NCBI GenBank assembly: GCA_965226475.1
Contig: CBDDDJ010000002.1
Location: forward strand, 930,001 to 994,000
Reading direction: 5' to 3'
DNA length: 64,000 bases
Source of the DNA: JASLMY01 sp965226475
Lineage (GTDB): Bacteria; Pseudomonadota; Alphaproteobacteria; GCA-2731375
The position numbers were made by a program, and so were the translations under genes. Each line of letters begins with the position of its first letter. The stretch's first letter is position 1. Below, piece by piece: positions 1 through 8,600 of the stretch. Below the pieces are notes generated by a model. It ran no database searches. It worked only from the letters and a program-made list of their open reading frames with translations, and was not told the DNA's origin.

Positions 1-870
1 TACGGCCTGCGGCGGGTCTGCGCCGCCTGGGGCATGGCCCGCTCCTCGTTCTACGCCATGACCTCCGGCCAGCACGCCGAGCAGCCGCCGGCAAAGCGTC
101 GGGGACCGAAGCCCGCGATCTCGGACCAGGCGCTGCTGGTGGCGATCGAAGCCGACCTGGAGGCATCGCCCTGGGAGGGCGAGGGCTACCGCAAGGTCTG
201 GGCTCGGCTTCGGGTCTGTCGCGACATCCGGGTTGCCCGCAAGCGGGTGCTCCGCCTGATGCGCGAGAACAATCTGCTCTCGCCCCATCGCTGCCGCCGC
301 CGTGGCGGCAATCCCCATGACGGTGAGATCATCACTCATGCCCCGAACCTCATGTGGGGCACCGATGGCGTTCGGGTGTTCACGGTGGACGACGGCTGGG
401 GCTGGATCTTCACCGCCGTCGAGCATTGGAACGCCGAGTGTGTCGGCTGGCATGTCTGCAAGCGCGGCGACCGCTTCGCCGCCCTGCAGCCGATCTCCAT
501 GGGGCTTGCCGGGCTGTATGGCTCGACCGCGGCCGGCGCGGCTCGGGGGCTGGCCTTGCGGATGGATCACGGCTCCCAGTATCTGTCGGACCACTTCACC
601 AACCAGATCAAGTTCTGGGGCATCCAGCCGTCCTACGCCTTCGTCGCCGAGCCCCAGACCAACGGCGTCGCCGAGCGGTTCAATCGCACGCTGAAGGAAC
701 AGATCATCCATGGTCGCATCTACCGCAACATCGCGGAGCTGCGGGACGCCGTCCGCGACTTCGTCGAACTCTACAATGCCCAGTGGATCGTCGAAAAGAA
801 CGGCTACCTGAGCCCCGCTCAAGCTCGTCAGGCGTGGCACGCCGCGATCTCAATCAGGCCCGCCGCGTGA
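1..870 (+). CDS. IS3-family transposase OrfB (5'-truncated by window edge)
   Basis: The frame is open from base 1, and the residues before the first ATG (position 34) already fit the family, so the true start lies outside the window. The protein has an HTH_21-like segment (GYRKVWARLR) followed by an rve integrase core. Visible catalytic-core motifs are WGTDG (first Asp), MDHGSQY (second Asp) and NGVAERFNRTLKEQ (Glu), ordered as in IS3 OrfB proteins. It would cut and join the ends of the IS; in IS3 elements OrfB is normally made by frameshift fusion with OrfA. Insertion here has removed the 3' end of the phage hub gene on the other strand. Confidence 0.9.
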   Translation, partial: YGLRRVCAAWGMARSSFYAMTSGQHAEQPPAKRRGPKPAISDQALLVAIEADLEASPWEGEGYRKVWARLRVCRDIRVARKRVLRLMRENNLLSPHRCRRRGGNPHDGEIITHAPNLMWGTDGVRVFTVDDGWGWIFTAVEHWNAECVGWHVCKRGDRFAALQPISMGLAGLYGSTAAGAARGLALRMDHGSQYLSDHFTNQIKFWGIQPSYAFVAEPQTNGVAERFNRTLKEQIIHGRIYRNIAELRDAVRDFVELYNAQWIVEKNGYLSPAQARQAWHAAISIRPAA

Positions 871-905
871 GACAAACTTGTGTCCAAGGAACCGGGTGCG
901 CTACA
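1..905 (+). mobile_element. IS3-family insertion sequence, 3' part (left end outside window)
   Basis: The element enters from the left edge of the window and ends shortly after its transposase stop codon. The reading frame of the phage hub gene on the opposite strand stays phage-like only down to about 906; its last 25 codons and stop are complementary to the IS. The right border is therefore placed near 905, with an uncertainty of about 20 bp. No target duplication can be checked because the left end is missing. Confidence 0.75.
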
Positions 906-2600
906 GAGCGTGTACTTGCCGAGCTCCACGCTCCAGTCGTCGAGGTCGAGGCGGTTGAGGGTGAAATCCTGGTCGGCGCCGCCGACTTCGCCTCGGGTCA
1001 ACATGATGCCGTCCCCGTCGGGGCCCGCGCGAAGCAGGGCGCCGAACGTGTCCGCGCCCGCGCCGTGGTTATAGACCGCCAGGGCCGCGCCGGTGATCGC
1101 CGCCGACTCGATGTCGAACTTCCAAGCGTAGCCGGCGCGAAACAGCAGAAGTTCATGCTCCTCGAAGCGATAGGCCAGATCGACTTCCAGGCCATCGCCG
1201 AAGCCGGCCATGGCCGAGGTGATGTCGATTGTCCGTATCACCTCCGGTCCCGCGAAGGGGTCGATTTCATGGAGGCGGACGAGCGTCGGTGAACCGGTCG
1301 TCGTCTCGCCGCAGATCCAGACCCCATACTCGCGGTCGATCGCCGGGACGCCGACGAGGTCGCCGTTCAGATGGGCCTGTCCCGACGTCGCCGCCCGCTT
1401 GATCTGCCCGAGAAAGAGCATCGCGCCGTCGCCGACGAATGCCAGAAGCTGCGTCGGATCGCGGCCGTAGGAGATGCCGATGGTGAGGCGGTCGATGATC
1501 TCGACGCCGTCGGCATCCGTGAAGCCTCGCGGCGATAGGCCCCAACCGGTATAGATCTCGTGGCCACGCTGGAACTCGTCGTCGCCGAGGAAATTGCTTT
1601 CCCGGCCCAGCACCGCCGTGATGGCGCCGTCCCAGATCTTGGCCTTGATCAGCGCCGCTTCGGACGAGCCCCCCAGCGACAACGCGAAAACATGCTCGCC
1701 CGCGCGGTCCATATTGAACGTGTTGGACGACGTCGAACTTATGTTGATGCCGGCGCCGCCGTCGTTGGCGTTCTGCACGACGAGCAGCGCATCCCGCCAC
1801 GCCGCCCGCCCGACATAATTCAGGCTTTCCGGGGCGAAGATGTCCCATCCGACCGCCGAGGAGGATTTCCACGCCATCAAATCGGCTTCGCGGTTGTAAT
1901 GGAAGACCGAATCGGAGGCGGGCGCGCCGCCCGCGCCCATGGCCTGGCTGAATTGTGGCGCCGTCGCCGATGCCTCGGAGGCGATCACGGCGGTGAAGTT
2001 CGGCACGCGGTTACCATGGTTCTGGAGCTGGAAGTCCCGCACGGTCGAGTAGCAGTCGCCGCGATAGGCCGAGGTGGCATCGACGCCCTTGTCCGCCTGA
2101 ATCAGGGGCGATGGTTCCTGCGTCTCCGTGCCGAGGTAGTGCTCCCAATCGCCGTTCCCCACGACTGTCCCGCTGGTCGTCGTGTAGTCGGCGACCAGTT
2201 TGCCGTCGCCCAGGATCTCCAGCACCGCGCCCATCGGTCCCTCGGTCCAAAAGAGGGCGAGGTCCACGGAGTAGACGAAGCTCACCACCGTCTGGCTGGG
2301 CGACAGCGCGCCCTTGCCGCCCACCTCGTCCTTGACCGACGTTTCCTTGATCCCGCTGCTCCAGATCACATGCGCGGCGACCTTGTGGGTGCCGTGGAGG
2401 CGCACCTTGGGCTGGCCATGGGCGGAGGATTGGATACGGAGGTCGGTGAGGCGCGGGCCGGTGACCGTCGGCAACCCCGGCCCGAAAAAGTGCCCGGCGA
2501 GGAACGATGAAGCCGCGAAGCCGACACCAAAGGGGATCGCCCCGCCGCTCAGCGCCGAAACCGAGATTCCACCCGCGAGGCCGATCGCCAATTGCGCCAT
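828..2600 (-). pseudogene. GTA gp15-like phage tail hub/host-specificity protein, 3' end lost to IS3 insertion
   Basis: The N-terminus is Gly/Ala-rich and membrane-active-looking (GFAASSFLAGHFFGP). It is followed by a segment typical of alphaproteobacterial phage and GTA baseplate hub proteins (TGPRLTDLRIQSSAHGQ, FVYSVDLALFW, YRGDCYSTVRDFQLQNHGNR). These proteins usually exceed 1000 residues. Here about 565 phage-like residues are followed by 25 residues encoded by the IS on the opposite strand, so the gene is truncated and hybrid at its end. It lies 3 bp downstream of the NlpC/P60 gene, the usual gp14-gp15 order. The start ATG at 2600 follows a GGAGG-like stretch (GGGAGGTCTGAGCC). Confidence 0.8.
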
Positions 2601-2603
2601 GGC

Positions 2604-3029
2604 TCAGACCTCCCGCAATTTGTAGGTCGCGACGAGCCGCCCGCCGCCGAACCTCGACTCGAGATCGTGCTCCACCACTTTCCCCGCCTCGCGGTAGGCA
2701 TGGATCAACGTCCGCCGAGGGCCATCGCCGATGACTCCGATATGGCAGGGGTAGCGCAGCGCGCCGGCAAAACAGGCGATGTCGCCCGGCATCGCCTCCG
2801 CGACGGCCACGATGTCGAGTTCGCGGGCCAACATCGCCTTCAGCACCTTGCCGTCCGGATGGCGCGCGTAACCGGTGATGTCCCGGCCGGTATAGGCGCC
2901 CGAGCGCCAGCCGGCGAGCAGCAGCAGGCCGACGCAATCGACCCCGCGTACAATCCGCCCGCGATGCCGCCAGGGCGTGGCGAGGAGCTTGCGCGCCTCG
3001 GCGAGGAAGGCCTCAGCCGAGCCCGACAT
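2604..3029 (-). CDS. NlpC/P60-family phage tail peptidase (GTA gp14-like)
   Basis: A 141-residue cysteine peptidase-like protein. The VDCVGLLLLAGW segment places the nucleophile at Cys32, and the YPCHIGVIGDG segment supplies His96, the layout of phage NlpC/P60 domains. Such proteins sit at the tail tip and open peptidoglycan during DNA entry. The gene overlaps the small upstream gene by 17 bp and is 3 bp from the hub gene, so translation is probably coupled. Its length is normal for the family. Confidence 0.85.
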   Translation of the reverse strand: MSGSAEAFLAEARKLLATPWRHRGRIVRGVDCVGLLLLAGWRSGAYTGRDITGYARHPDGKVLKAMLARELDIVAVAEAMPGDIACFAGALRYPCHIGVIGDGPRRTLIHAYREAGKVVEHDLESRFGGGRLVATYKLREV

Positions 3030-3297
3030 GGAAGCCCGGGACCGCGTTGCCGTGGGGGTGGAGCGACATGCCCCGGATCACCACCTCGTGTCTATCGCCC
3101 CGAATTGGATCGGCATCGACCGCATGCATGCGTTGGCCCGCCCGGATCGCCGCCACCGACCTTCCCGCCTGGCCCGATATCTCCAGGACGCAGTCGAGGA
3201 ACCGGCCGGGGATCGCCGTTCCCCCCTCCCTCTCCTCCACCTCTCGCACCACCACGTCGCGTGGCGTGGCCTCGATCCACTCCAGGTCATTTTGCAT
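3013..3297 (-). CDS. Small phage tail-region protein, unrecognised
   Basis: A 94-residue, soluble protein with no family recognised (begins MQNDLEWIEATPRD). It overlaps the end of the DUF2163 gene by 11 bp and the start of the NlpC/P60 gene by 17 bp. This overlapping packing is the main evidence that it is real. It has no membrane segment or signal peptide. An adaptor role at the tail tip is possible from position only. Confidence 0.6.
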   Translation of the reverse strand: MQNDLEWIEATPRDVVVREVEEREGGTAIPGRFLDCVLEISGQAGRSVAAIRAGQRMHAVDADPIRGDRHEVVIRGMSLHPHGNAVPGFHVGLG

Positions 3298-4360
3298 CCG
3301 GGAACCTCAGGATTTCTTCCAGGCCCGGCAGATAGACGCCGGTGGCGCGCTGGTTTTCGATGTTGTCGAACTTGTCCCGGCAGGCGGCGACGTCCTTCTG
3401 GCAACCGACGGAAATGGTGAAGCTGTCGCCAACGTCGATGTCGTTCGGCATGGGGATCAGCAGCCGCACCTGGCCCGCCGAGGGCGAGCCCAGCGCGTCG
3501 CCGAAAACCTCGACGTCCATTTCCAGGCCGCTGTTGGCGCCGCTGGTCCAGGTGACGAGGCCGAAAGTGAAGAAGCCGTCGGGCCGCGTCAGCGCCGCGT
3601 TGGCGAAGTTCCGTCGATCAGTCGACGACGTGACCGTGCCCGTCACGGTCAAGGCTGGAAACGCCTCTCATGTCACCCCGCCATCGACGATGGTCGCCCC
3701 GATGCTCGTCGGCCACGTCGGCTCCGAACCGCTGGAAACGCCGTTTGTCGTCGCCTTGAAGTGGAAGCCGTTTTGCGACGTCGGCTTGACCACCGAGCCC
3801 GTCTTGGCGTCTCGTGCCTCTCGGATGGAATTCGCCGTGATTGCCCGCCAGGCCGGCGGGTCGAGCCGCGCGCCGCACTTGGTCGAGCCGAGGTCGACAA
3901 GACATGACGGCCGGATCAGGTCGCCGACCGTGGTCTGCAAGGCCTGCGCCAGATCCCGGAACTGGACCCTGTAGCCGCCCTCGCCGAATTCCACGCCGCC
4001 GAGGGTGCCCTTCTTCAACGGGACCCTGCCCTGTGATGGGTCGCGGTGGTTGACCAGGAAGAACCGGACGGTTGCGTTGTCGAACAGCCCCGCGCGGAGA
4101 TCCGCTTCCGAGATGTCGCCGTCGTCGATGATGCCTTCGAGATCCAATTCGTCGGCTTGGCGGCCCGCGCTGGCGCGGGCATTGGTCCGCCGGAACGACG
4201 CGGACGCCTTGTAGACCTCGCCGTCGACCAGTAGATCGACATCCGTCTCGGTGTAGCGGAAGGCAATACCGTCCTTACGAACGATTTCGACGCATCCGGC
4301 GAGGCTGGTCGTCTCCTGGGCCAGGTGCGCCACCATGCCGGCGGAAATGGTCTTGCTCAT
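3287..4360 (-). pseudogene. DUF2163/BR0599-type phage tail protein (GTA gp13-like) with in-frame TGA
   Basis: The first 230 residues are a DUF2163 domain (GCVEIVRKDGIAFRYTETD, FLVNHRD, CLVDLGSTKCGARLD). The C-terminal BR0599-like part (FTFGLVTWTSGANSG, GCQKDVAACRDKF) continues in the same frame after one TGA at 3668-3670. The residues around the stop read DGGVT-stop-EAFPALTVTGT, where related proteins normally have Trp. A single TGG to TGA change therefore explains the break. The nearest downstream restart would be the TTG at 3650-3652. The gene overlaps DUF2460 by 4 bp (ATGA). Confidence 0.85.
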
Positions 4361-4974
4361 ACGCGGATCTCGACCAGCGTGATGTTCGGCCAGGCGTGGC
4401 CCTGGGGTTTGGGCTCGCTCGCCCGCATGACGTCGCCGTCGAAGCGCACGGGCACGTCGAACTCGGCGGTGACGCGGAGCACCTGGCCGGCCGGCGCCGT
4501 CGCGGCGGGGGAGCCCGAAATCGAGAAATCGATGATGCCGGTGTCGAGATCCGCCGTGAAGTTGCCCGCCTGGTCGACGTCGTCCAGCGTGACCGAGAGC
4601 GCGCCCGCCACCAGTTTCTTGATCGGCCGGTCGAAATCGACGCCGCCGGAGCCGTAGCGCTTGAAGATCCGATAGCGGTCCGTCACGCCATCCGTCGTCG
4701 CCAGCACCTGGTTGGTAATGCGGTAGTCCTGCCAGTCCTTGAAGCGAAAGCCGTGCGCGCGTCCTTGACGGGCGTGAAAGAAGGCGAGCAGCAGGTCGAA
4801 ATCCGATTGCCCGCGAATACCGTGGCTGACGTTGTAGCGGCGCAGCGGTCCGGACCAGTTGATGCTGCGTTTCTCGTGCCCGCCCGAGGTGACGACGACG
4901 GAGGTCGAAAACGCCGGCCCCGCGCTGGCGCCGAGCGCGATGTCGGCGGGAAACCGGACTTCATGGAAGGCCAT
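4357..4974 (-). CDS. DUF2460 phage tail protein (GTA gp12-like, TIGR02217)
   Basis: A 205-residue protein with the family's characteristic opening (MAFHEVRFPADIALGASAGP) and the central RYNVSHGIRGQSDFD and FRFKDWQDYRI segments. DUF2460 proteins form part of the distal tail/baseplate in RcGTA-like particles. The stop overlaps the DUF2163 start as ATGA. A 93-bp gap separates it from the major tail protein gene upstream. Confidence 0.9.
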   Translation of the reverse strand: MAFHEVRFPADIALGASAGPAFSTSVVVTSGGHEKRSINWSGPLRRYNVSHGIRGQSDFDLLLAFFHARQGRAHGFRFKDWQDYRITNQVLATTDGVTDRYRIFKRYGSGGVDFDRPIKKLVAGALSVTLDDVDQAGNFTADLDTGIIDFSISGSPAATAPAGQVLRVTAEFDVPVRFDGDVMRASEPKPQGHAWPNITLVEIRV

Positions 4975-5067
4975 GGGGTCGTAGCCTCGCTATCGGGCGG
5001 CATCGGGTTCGGGCTGGAAGAACGGCGATGGCGAACGGCGCGCCGGACATGGGAATAATCCCGTTCC

Positions 5068-5484
5068 TCAGCTCACCTCGAATTCGATTTTGTCGGCGCT
5101 CTCCAGCGTCACGGAGTCGGTCACGGCCTCGTTGTTGGGGCCGGTGAACTGCAAGCTGGTGATGATGAAGGCACCCTCGAAGGTGCCCATGCCGGGGACG
5201 ACGATCTGGAACTCGGTGAGAACGCCGTCGGTCAGCGCCTGGGTCAGCAGGGTGTTTTCCGTGGCGCTATCCGTGAAGACGCCGTTGCCGGAGACGGTCA
5301 TGGAGCGGATGCCGAAAGGCGCCAGCTCGCGCCACTTGCCGGAGGTGTTCTTGTTGGTGACGTCCACCGTCTCGTGGTTGATGGTGAAGTCGTTCGACTG
5401 GAAGCCGCCGATCGTGGTGTAGCTGGCCGGGCTCTGGCCGTCGGAAATCTTCACCAGGAAGTCCTTGCCGTCATAGGTCGCCAT
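5068..5484 (-). CDS. Phage major tail protein, TP901-1 type (GTA gp9-like)
   Basis: A 138-residue tail tube protein. It opens with MATYDGKDFLVKI and has TTIGGFQSNDFTINHETVDVT and VPGMGTFEGAFIITSLQFTG, the usual layout of TP901-1 major tail proteins in alphaproteobacterial phages. In RcGTA-type modules this gene lies between the tail terminator (DUF3168) and the gp10 chaperone. Here those two are adjacent at 14.3-14.8 kb, and this gene sits 9 kb further downstream, after the sugar/glycan cargo. Its start overlaps the end of the glycosyltransferase gene by 14 bp. Confidence 0.9.
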   Translation of the reverse strand: MATYDGKDFLVKISDGQSPASYTTIGGFQSNDFTINHETVDVTNKNTSGKWRELAPFGIRSMTVSGNGVFTDSATENTLLTQALTDGVLTEFQIVVPGMGTFEGAFIITSLQFTGPNNEAVTDSVTLESADKIEFEVS

Positions 5485-6199
5485 GGTCTCTCTCCCGATT
5501 GGCTAAGACGCCCCACCACTCCTCGGCGTGGGGCAATGGCTTGTCGGGGAGCATGTCGGGCGTCCCCCGCGTGAAGTGCACCACCTCGGGGTCGGGGTCG
5601 GTGCCGTGCCCCTCGAGCCAGTTCCAGGTTTCCGGCAGGGCGCCGATCTCGTCGTCGGCCAGCCAGCCGAAGCGATGCAGCCAGGCCCCGGGCCTGGCGT
5701 TCACCTCGTCCGGCGTCAGCCGCCGGTTGGCCGGGTGGGCGCAGTTCCACAGGATCAGGCTCGACCAGTTCTTGCGCGGATAGGGCGCCTGCGCCTGGCC
5801 GCGCATCTTTCGCCGCTCGGGCGGGCGGTAATCGTGCTTGACGACCATCGCCGCGCGGGCGTCGTCGGCCAACGCAAGCAGCCCGGCCACGTCGCCCCGC
5901 CACAACAGGTCGCCATCGCAGAAGAGGGCCCAGCCGCGCCACTGGCAGAGCGCCGGCACCAGGAAGCGGGTGAAGGAAAACTCGGTCGAGAAGCCGGTAC
6001 CGTCGAAGCCGTCGACGAAGCCCGGTCCGCGCTCCCCATAGGCACGGCGGTAGAGACCCGCGAGTTCGAGACGGCGAATGTCGAGCCGTTGCACATGCAG
6101 CGCGATCGAGGCATGCGCGACGAGCGACCGAACCGTGACGTCGTGCGCCGGCTCCTCCCGCCGGTCGTAGCCGACGAAGACGGGCAGGCACTCAGGCAC
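5471..6199 (-). CDS. Glycosyltransferase-like protein (DxD type) of prophage cargo
   Basis: A 242-residue protein with a GT-A-type look. PVFVGYDRREEPAH at the N-terminus resembles the entry strand of bacterial GT8-like or DUF-type glycosyltransferases, and ALFCDGDLLW gives a DxD metal/nucleotide-sugar motif at residues 95-97. SSLILWNCAHP and WNWLEGHG are further family-like segments. No signal peptide or membrane segment is seen, so it should be cytosolic. It is the last cargo gene before the major tail protein and overlaps both neighbours (8 and 14 bp). Sugar donor and acceptor are unknown. Confidence 0.7.
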   Translation of the reverse strand: MPECLPVFVGYDRREEPAHDVTVRSLVAHASIALHVQRLDIRRLELAGLYRRAYGERGPGFVDGFDGTGFSTEFSFTRFLVPALCQWRGWALFCDGDLLWRGDVAGLLALADDARAAMVVKHDYRPPERRKMRGQAQAPYPRKNWSSLILWNCAHPANRRLTPDEVNARPGAWLHRFGWLADDEIGALPETWNWLEGHGTDPDPEVVHFTRGTPDMLPDKPLPHAEEWWGVLANRERDHGDL

Positions 6200-6983
6200 G
6201 TTTCACCTCCCCCCTGTCGGGGTGTTCATGGCTGAAGCCCCTGGCCTTGCGGTCGCCCTTCAAGTGGTCGGAGAACGCGACGAGCGGGCTTTGCATCCAG
6301 ACGTGTCCGGTGCCGCCGGGCGTTAGGTCGTGACAGCGCACCCCGTCGCCGACCCGTTCCCGGGCCAGGTCGAAGGCGTGGGCCGAGTGCGTTTCGTCCA
6401 TGGCCATGAACTCGCCCGTCGAATAAATCGCCGCCCCGACATCCAGCAAGGCGCGCGCGGCCGGCAGGCGATAACCGACGTAGCCGATTTCGGAATGGTT
6501 CCCATGACGCCCCAAGAGCGAAACCTCGGCGCCGCCCGGAAACAACGCCGGCAGCAACGCGGCGGGCTTCGGGACCGGACGGTAAAAGACCGTGTCGCCA
6601 TCGAGCCAGATCACGTGATCGCTCGCCGCCACCTCATGGCAGAACCAGCGGACGGCCAGGGGCACCCGCGCGAACTTGCGGGCATCCGTCCGGTAGCTGT
6701 AGCCGGCGGCGATCTCCTTGGCGCGCCAGGCCCGGGTCGGCGCGCGGCCGCCGGCCCGCGCGCTTCCACGGTGGTCGTCTTGGAACGCGACCCAATCGGC
6801 CACCGCCCGATAGGGCAGGCCGCGAATCCGTCGCCGGCTCGAGCCGCCCGTCGTTTCGCGGGCGCCGTCGTGGAAAAAACAGAGATCGACGCCCAGTGGC
6901 CACCACTTGTCGAAGGTCCGAACCATCCGTTCGCCGTAGGCGATCCAACCAGCCTCGGAAAAGCCGGTCACCACCGTCAGCAT
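6192..6983 (-). CDS. Second glycosyltransferase-like protein (DGD motif) of prophage cargo
   Basis: The start is taken as the ATG at 6983 (MLTVVTGFSEAGW), because the upstream SDR gene ends there with an ATG/TGA overlap; this gives 263 residues. DHVIWLDGDTVF carries a DxD-type motif at residues 128-130. LGRHGNHSEIGYVGY and MDETHSAHAF resemble acceptor-pocket segments of small GT-A enzymes. It is cytosolic, with no signal. It lies in an unbroken chain of overlapping genes, so it is likely co-translated with its neighbours. The substrate is unknown. Confidence 0.65.
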   Translation of the reverse strand: MLTVVTGFSEAGWIAYGERMVRTFDKWWPLGVDLCFFHDGARETTGGSSRRRIRGLPYRAVADWVAFQDDHRGSARAGGRAPTRAWRAKEIAAGYSYRTDARKFARVPLAVRWFCHEVAASDHVIWLDGDTVFYRPVPKPAALLPALFPGGAEVSLLGRHGNHSEIGYVGYRLPAARALLDVGAAIYSTGEFMAMDETHSAHAFDLARERVGDGVRCHDLTPGGTGHVWMQSPLVAFSDHLKGDRKARGFSHEHPDRGEVKRA

Positions 6984-7608
6984 GGCCTGCCCACCATCGG
7001 GATCACGACGTTCGTCGTGTAGCCCCGGTCGACGAACAGCAGGTGATGGATCATCGCGGCGACCTCGCATGCCCGTAGCAGGCGGCGCTTGGGATGGCCC
7101 GCGCGCCGGGCCTCGAGGCCTCGACGTTGTGCTGGTCGGCGCGGCGCCTGGTCATGCCGCTGTCGGCGATCATCCCGGGCGCCACGCAGACCAGTTGCTG
7201 GCCCGGGTATTCCAGCCGCCTGGTCTCGACGTAGCGGTGCAACGCCGCCTTCGCCACGCCATAGGTCGTGTTGTGGGAGCCCTTGATGGCGCTCTCGCTG
7301 CCGACGACGCAGATCCGCGCGACCGGGTTTCGCGCTAGGACGTGCTCGGCGGCCTTGACCGGGGCCATGAGATTGACCGCCAGGTGCCGGGCGATCTCGG
7401 CGGCGCCTTGTTCCAGGATCGTCGTCGCCTCGAGATGTCCGGCGGCGAAGAGATAACGCTCCGCGTCGACGGGGAGGTGTCCGGCCGGTTGCCAGCCCAG
7501 GCTCGACCAGTCGCTCGTGTTGCGCATGACCTCGACGTCATCGTCGAGCAGTTGATCCAGGCGCGCGAACATCGTCGTCGAGGCGCCGGAGACGAAAAGC
7601 GTGCTCAT
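6977..7608 (-). pseudogene. SDR-family oxidoreductase frameshifted by an 8-bp tandem duplication
   Basis: The first about 165 codons encode a short SDR-like protein (MSTLFVSGAS; VVGSESAIKGSHNTTYGVAK with the Tyr-x3-Lys pair; CVAPGMIADSGMTRRR). After codon GAG-GCC the frame is lost. The expected C-terminus (LLFVDRGYTTNVVIPM) is read in another frame and ends at TGA 6977-6979, overlapping the next start. The switch coincides with two perfect tandem copies of GGCCTCGA (7109-7116 and 7117-7124, plus strand). With one copy the full gene is open. The ATG at 7608 overlaps the preceding stop (ATGA). Confidence 0.85.
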
Positions 7609-8600
7609 GCCGGCACTGGCCTTCCCATGAGGTTTTCGACCTTCTCGGCCGCTTCGAAGACCGCCGAGATCTTCCCCGGCAGCACCGAAACGACAGTGCC
7701 CGCCCGGCTCACGACCACTCGCCGCGTGTCGGCGAGGCTCGCCGGCTTCGCCCGGGTCGAGATCCGATGCCCGGTGCGCCGGTACGATGTGGCGAAATCC
7801 GGGACGTAGCGCGCGATTGCCCCGACCATGGCGGCGGCGATCTCGTCGATCCGCCGGTCCGTCAGGCCGTCGATCACCGTCTCGACCGCCGCGGCGCCGG
7901 CGCACCGCGCGAGGCAGGTATCCGCGACCGAGGTGAGGCTGATGCCGCCCTCCCACCAGGGATACAGCGAGACGCCATGCGGCCCGTCCATCACCGTGAC
8001 CGCGCGATCGGCCGGGCCGTCGAACAGGAACATGACGCAGGGCTCCAGATATTCGACGCCGGGCGTGTCTTGCCAGCCATAGGTGCAGTTGACCGTCCAG
8101 GCCCAGCCGTCGCCATCGCCGGCCCGCGCGGCCTCGCCCAAGCGGACATGCCCTTTCAACGCGTCCTCGAAATGCTTCGCCGCCATCCCGCAGTCGATCA
8201 GCCGCTCGCCTGTCAACATCGCGCCCTGCATGTTCGCCAGGCCATAGTCGACGGGGTCCACCGTCAGGAACGGCGCTTCGATGATCCGCTGGAAGGTCTC
8301 GAAATCGATCAGGCTCAGGTCCCGGGCGACTCCGTAGATATTGATCGGCACGGCCGAGGTGAGATGCCCGTAGGCGGCCATGAAGCGCCCAAACCCCTCG
8401 ATCGCCGCGCGCCGGGTGGCGGCGCAACGGGGATAGTGAAAGCCCAGGTGCAGCCGGCTCTGGTTCGCCGCCGAGGCGCCGGCGAAGAGCCGCGCCTGCT
8501 TCTCGAACACCGTCACGTCCCAGCCGAGGTCGAGCAGGTGGCTCGCGACGTGGCAGCCGTACCAGCCGCCGCCGATCACTCTAACTTTGTTCCGATCCAC
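7605..8600 (-). CDS. FAD-dependent oxidoreductase (DAO/glycine-oxidase fold)
   Basis: The GTG at 8600 is chosen because it directly precedes the dinucleotide-binding strand (RVIGGGWYGCHVASHL), giving 331 residues and a 25-bp overlap with the gene upstream. The GxGxxG-like site at residues 10-15, the VFEK acidic residue at the end of strand 2 and NQSRLHLGFHYPR fit DAO-type flavoproteins. Proteins of this kind occur in surface-polysaccharide clusters, where they oxidise amino or sugar substrates. The actual substrate here is not deducible. The stop overlaps the SDR start. Confidence 0.75.
   Translation of the reverse strand: MDRNKVRVIGGGWYGCHVASHLLDLGWDVTVFEKQARLFAGASAANQSRLHLGFHYPRCAATRRAAIEGFGRFMAAYGHLTSAVPINIYGVARDLSLIDFETFQRIIEAPFLTVDPVDYGLANMQGAMLTGERLIDCGMAAKHFEDALKGHVRLGEAARAGDGDGWAWTVNCTYGWQDTPGVEYLEPCVMFLFDGPADRAVTVMDGPHGVSLYPWWEGGISLTSVADTCLARCAGAAAVETVIDGLTDRRIDEIAAAMVGAIARYVPDFATSYRRTGHRISTRAKPASLADTRRVVVSRAGTVVSVLPGKISAVFEAAEKVENLMGRPVPA

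Noticed and set aside
3668..3670. Selenocysteine or stop-codon recoding at TGA in the DUF2163 gene
   Set aside because: Relatives have Trp, not Sec or Cys. There is no convincing SECIS-like stem, and TGA serves as normal stop in many genes of the window.
7051..8427. One long reading frame covering the SDR and part of the FAD oxidoreductase region
   Set aside because: Only its part after 7608 is SDR-like; the upstream codons are a shadow of the FAD oxidoreductase gene.
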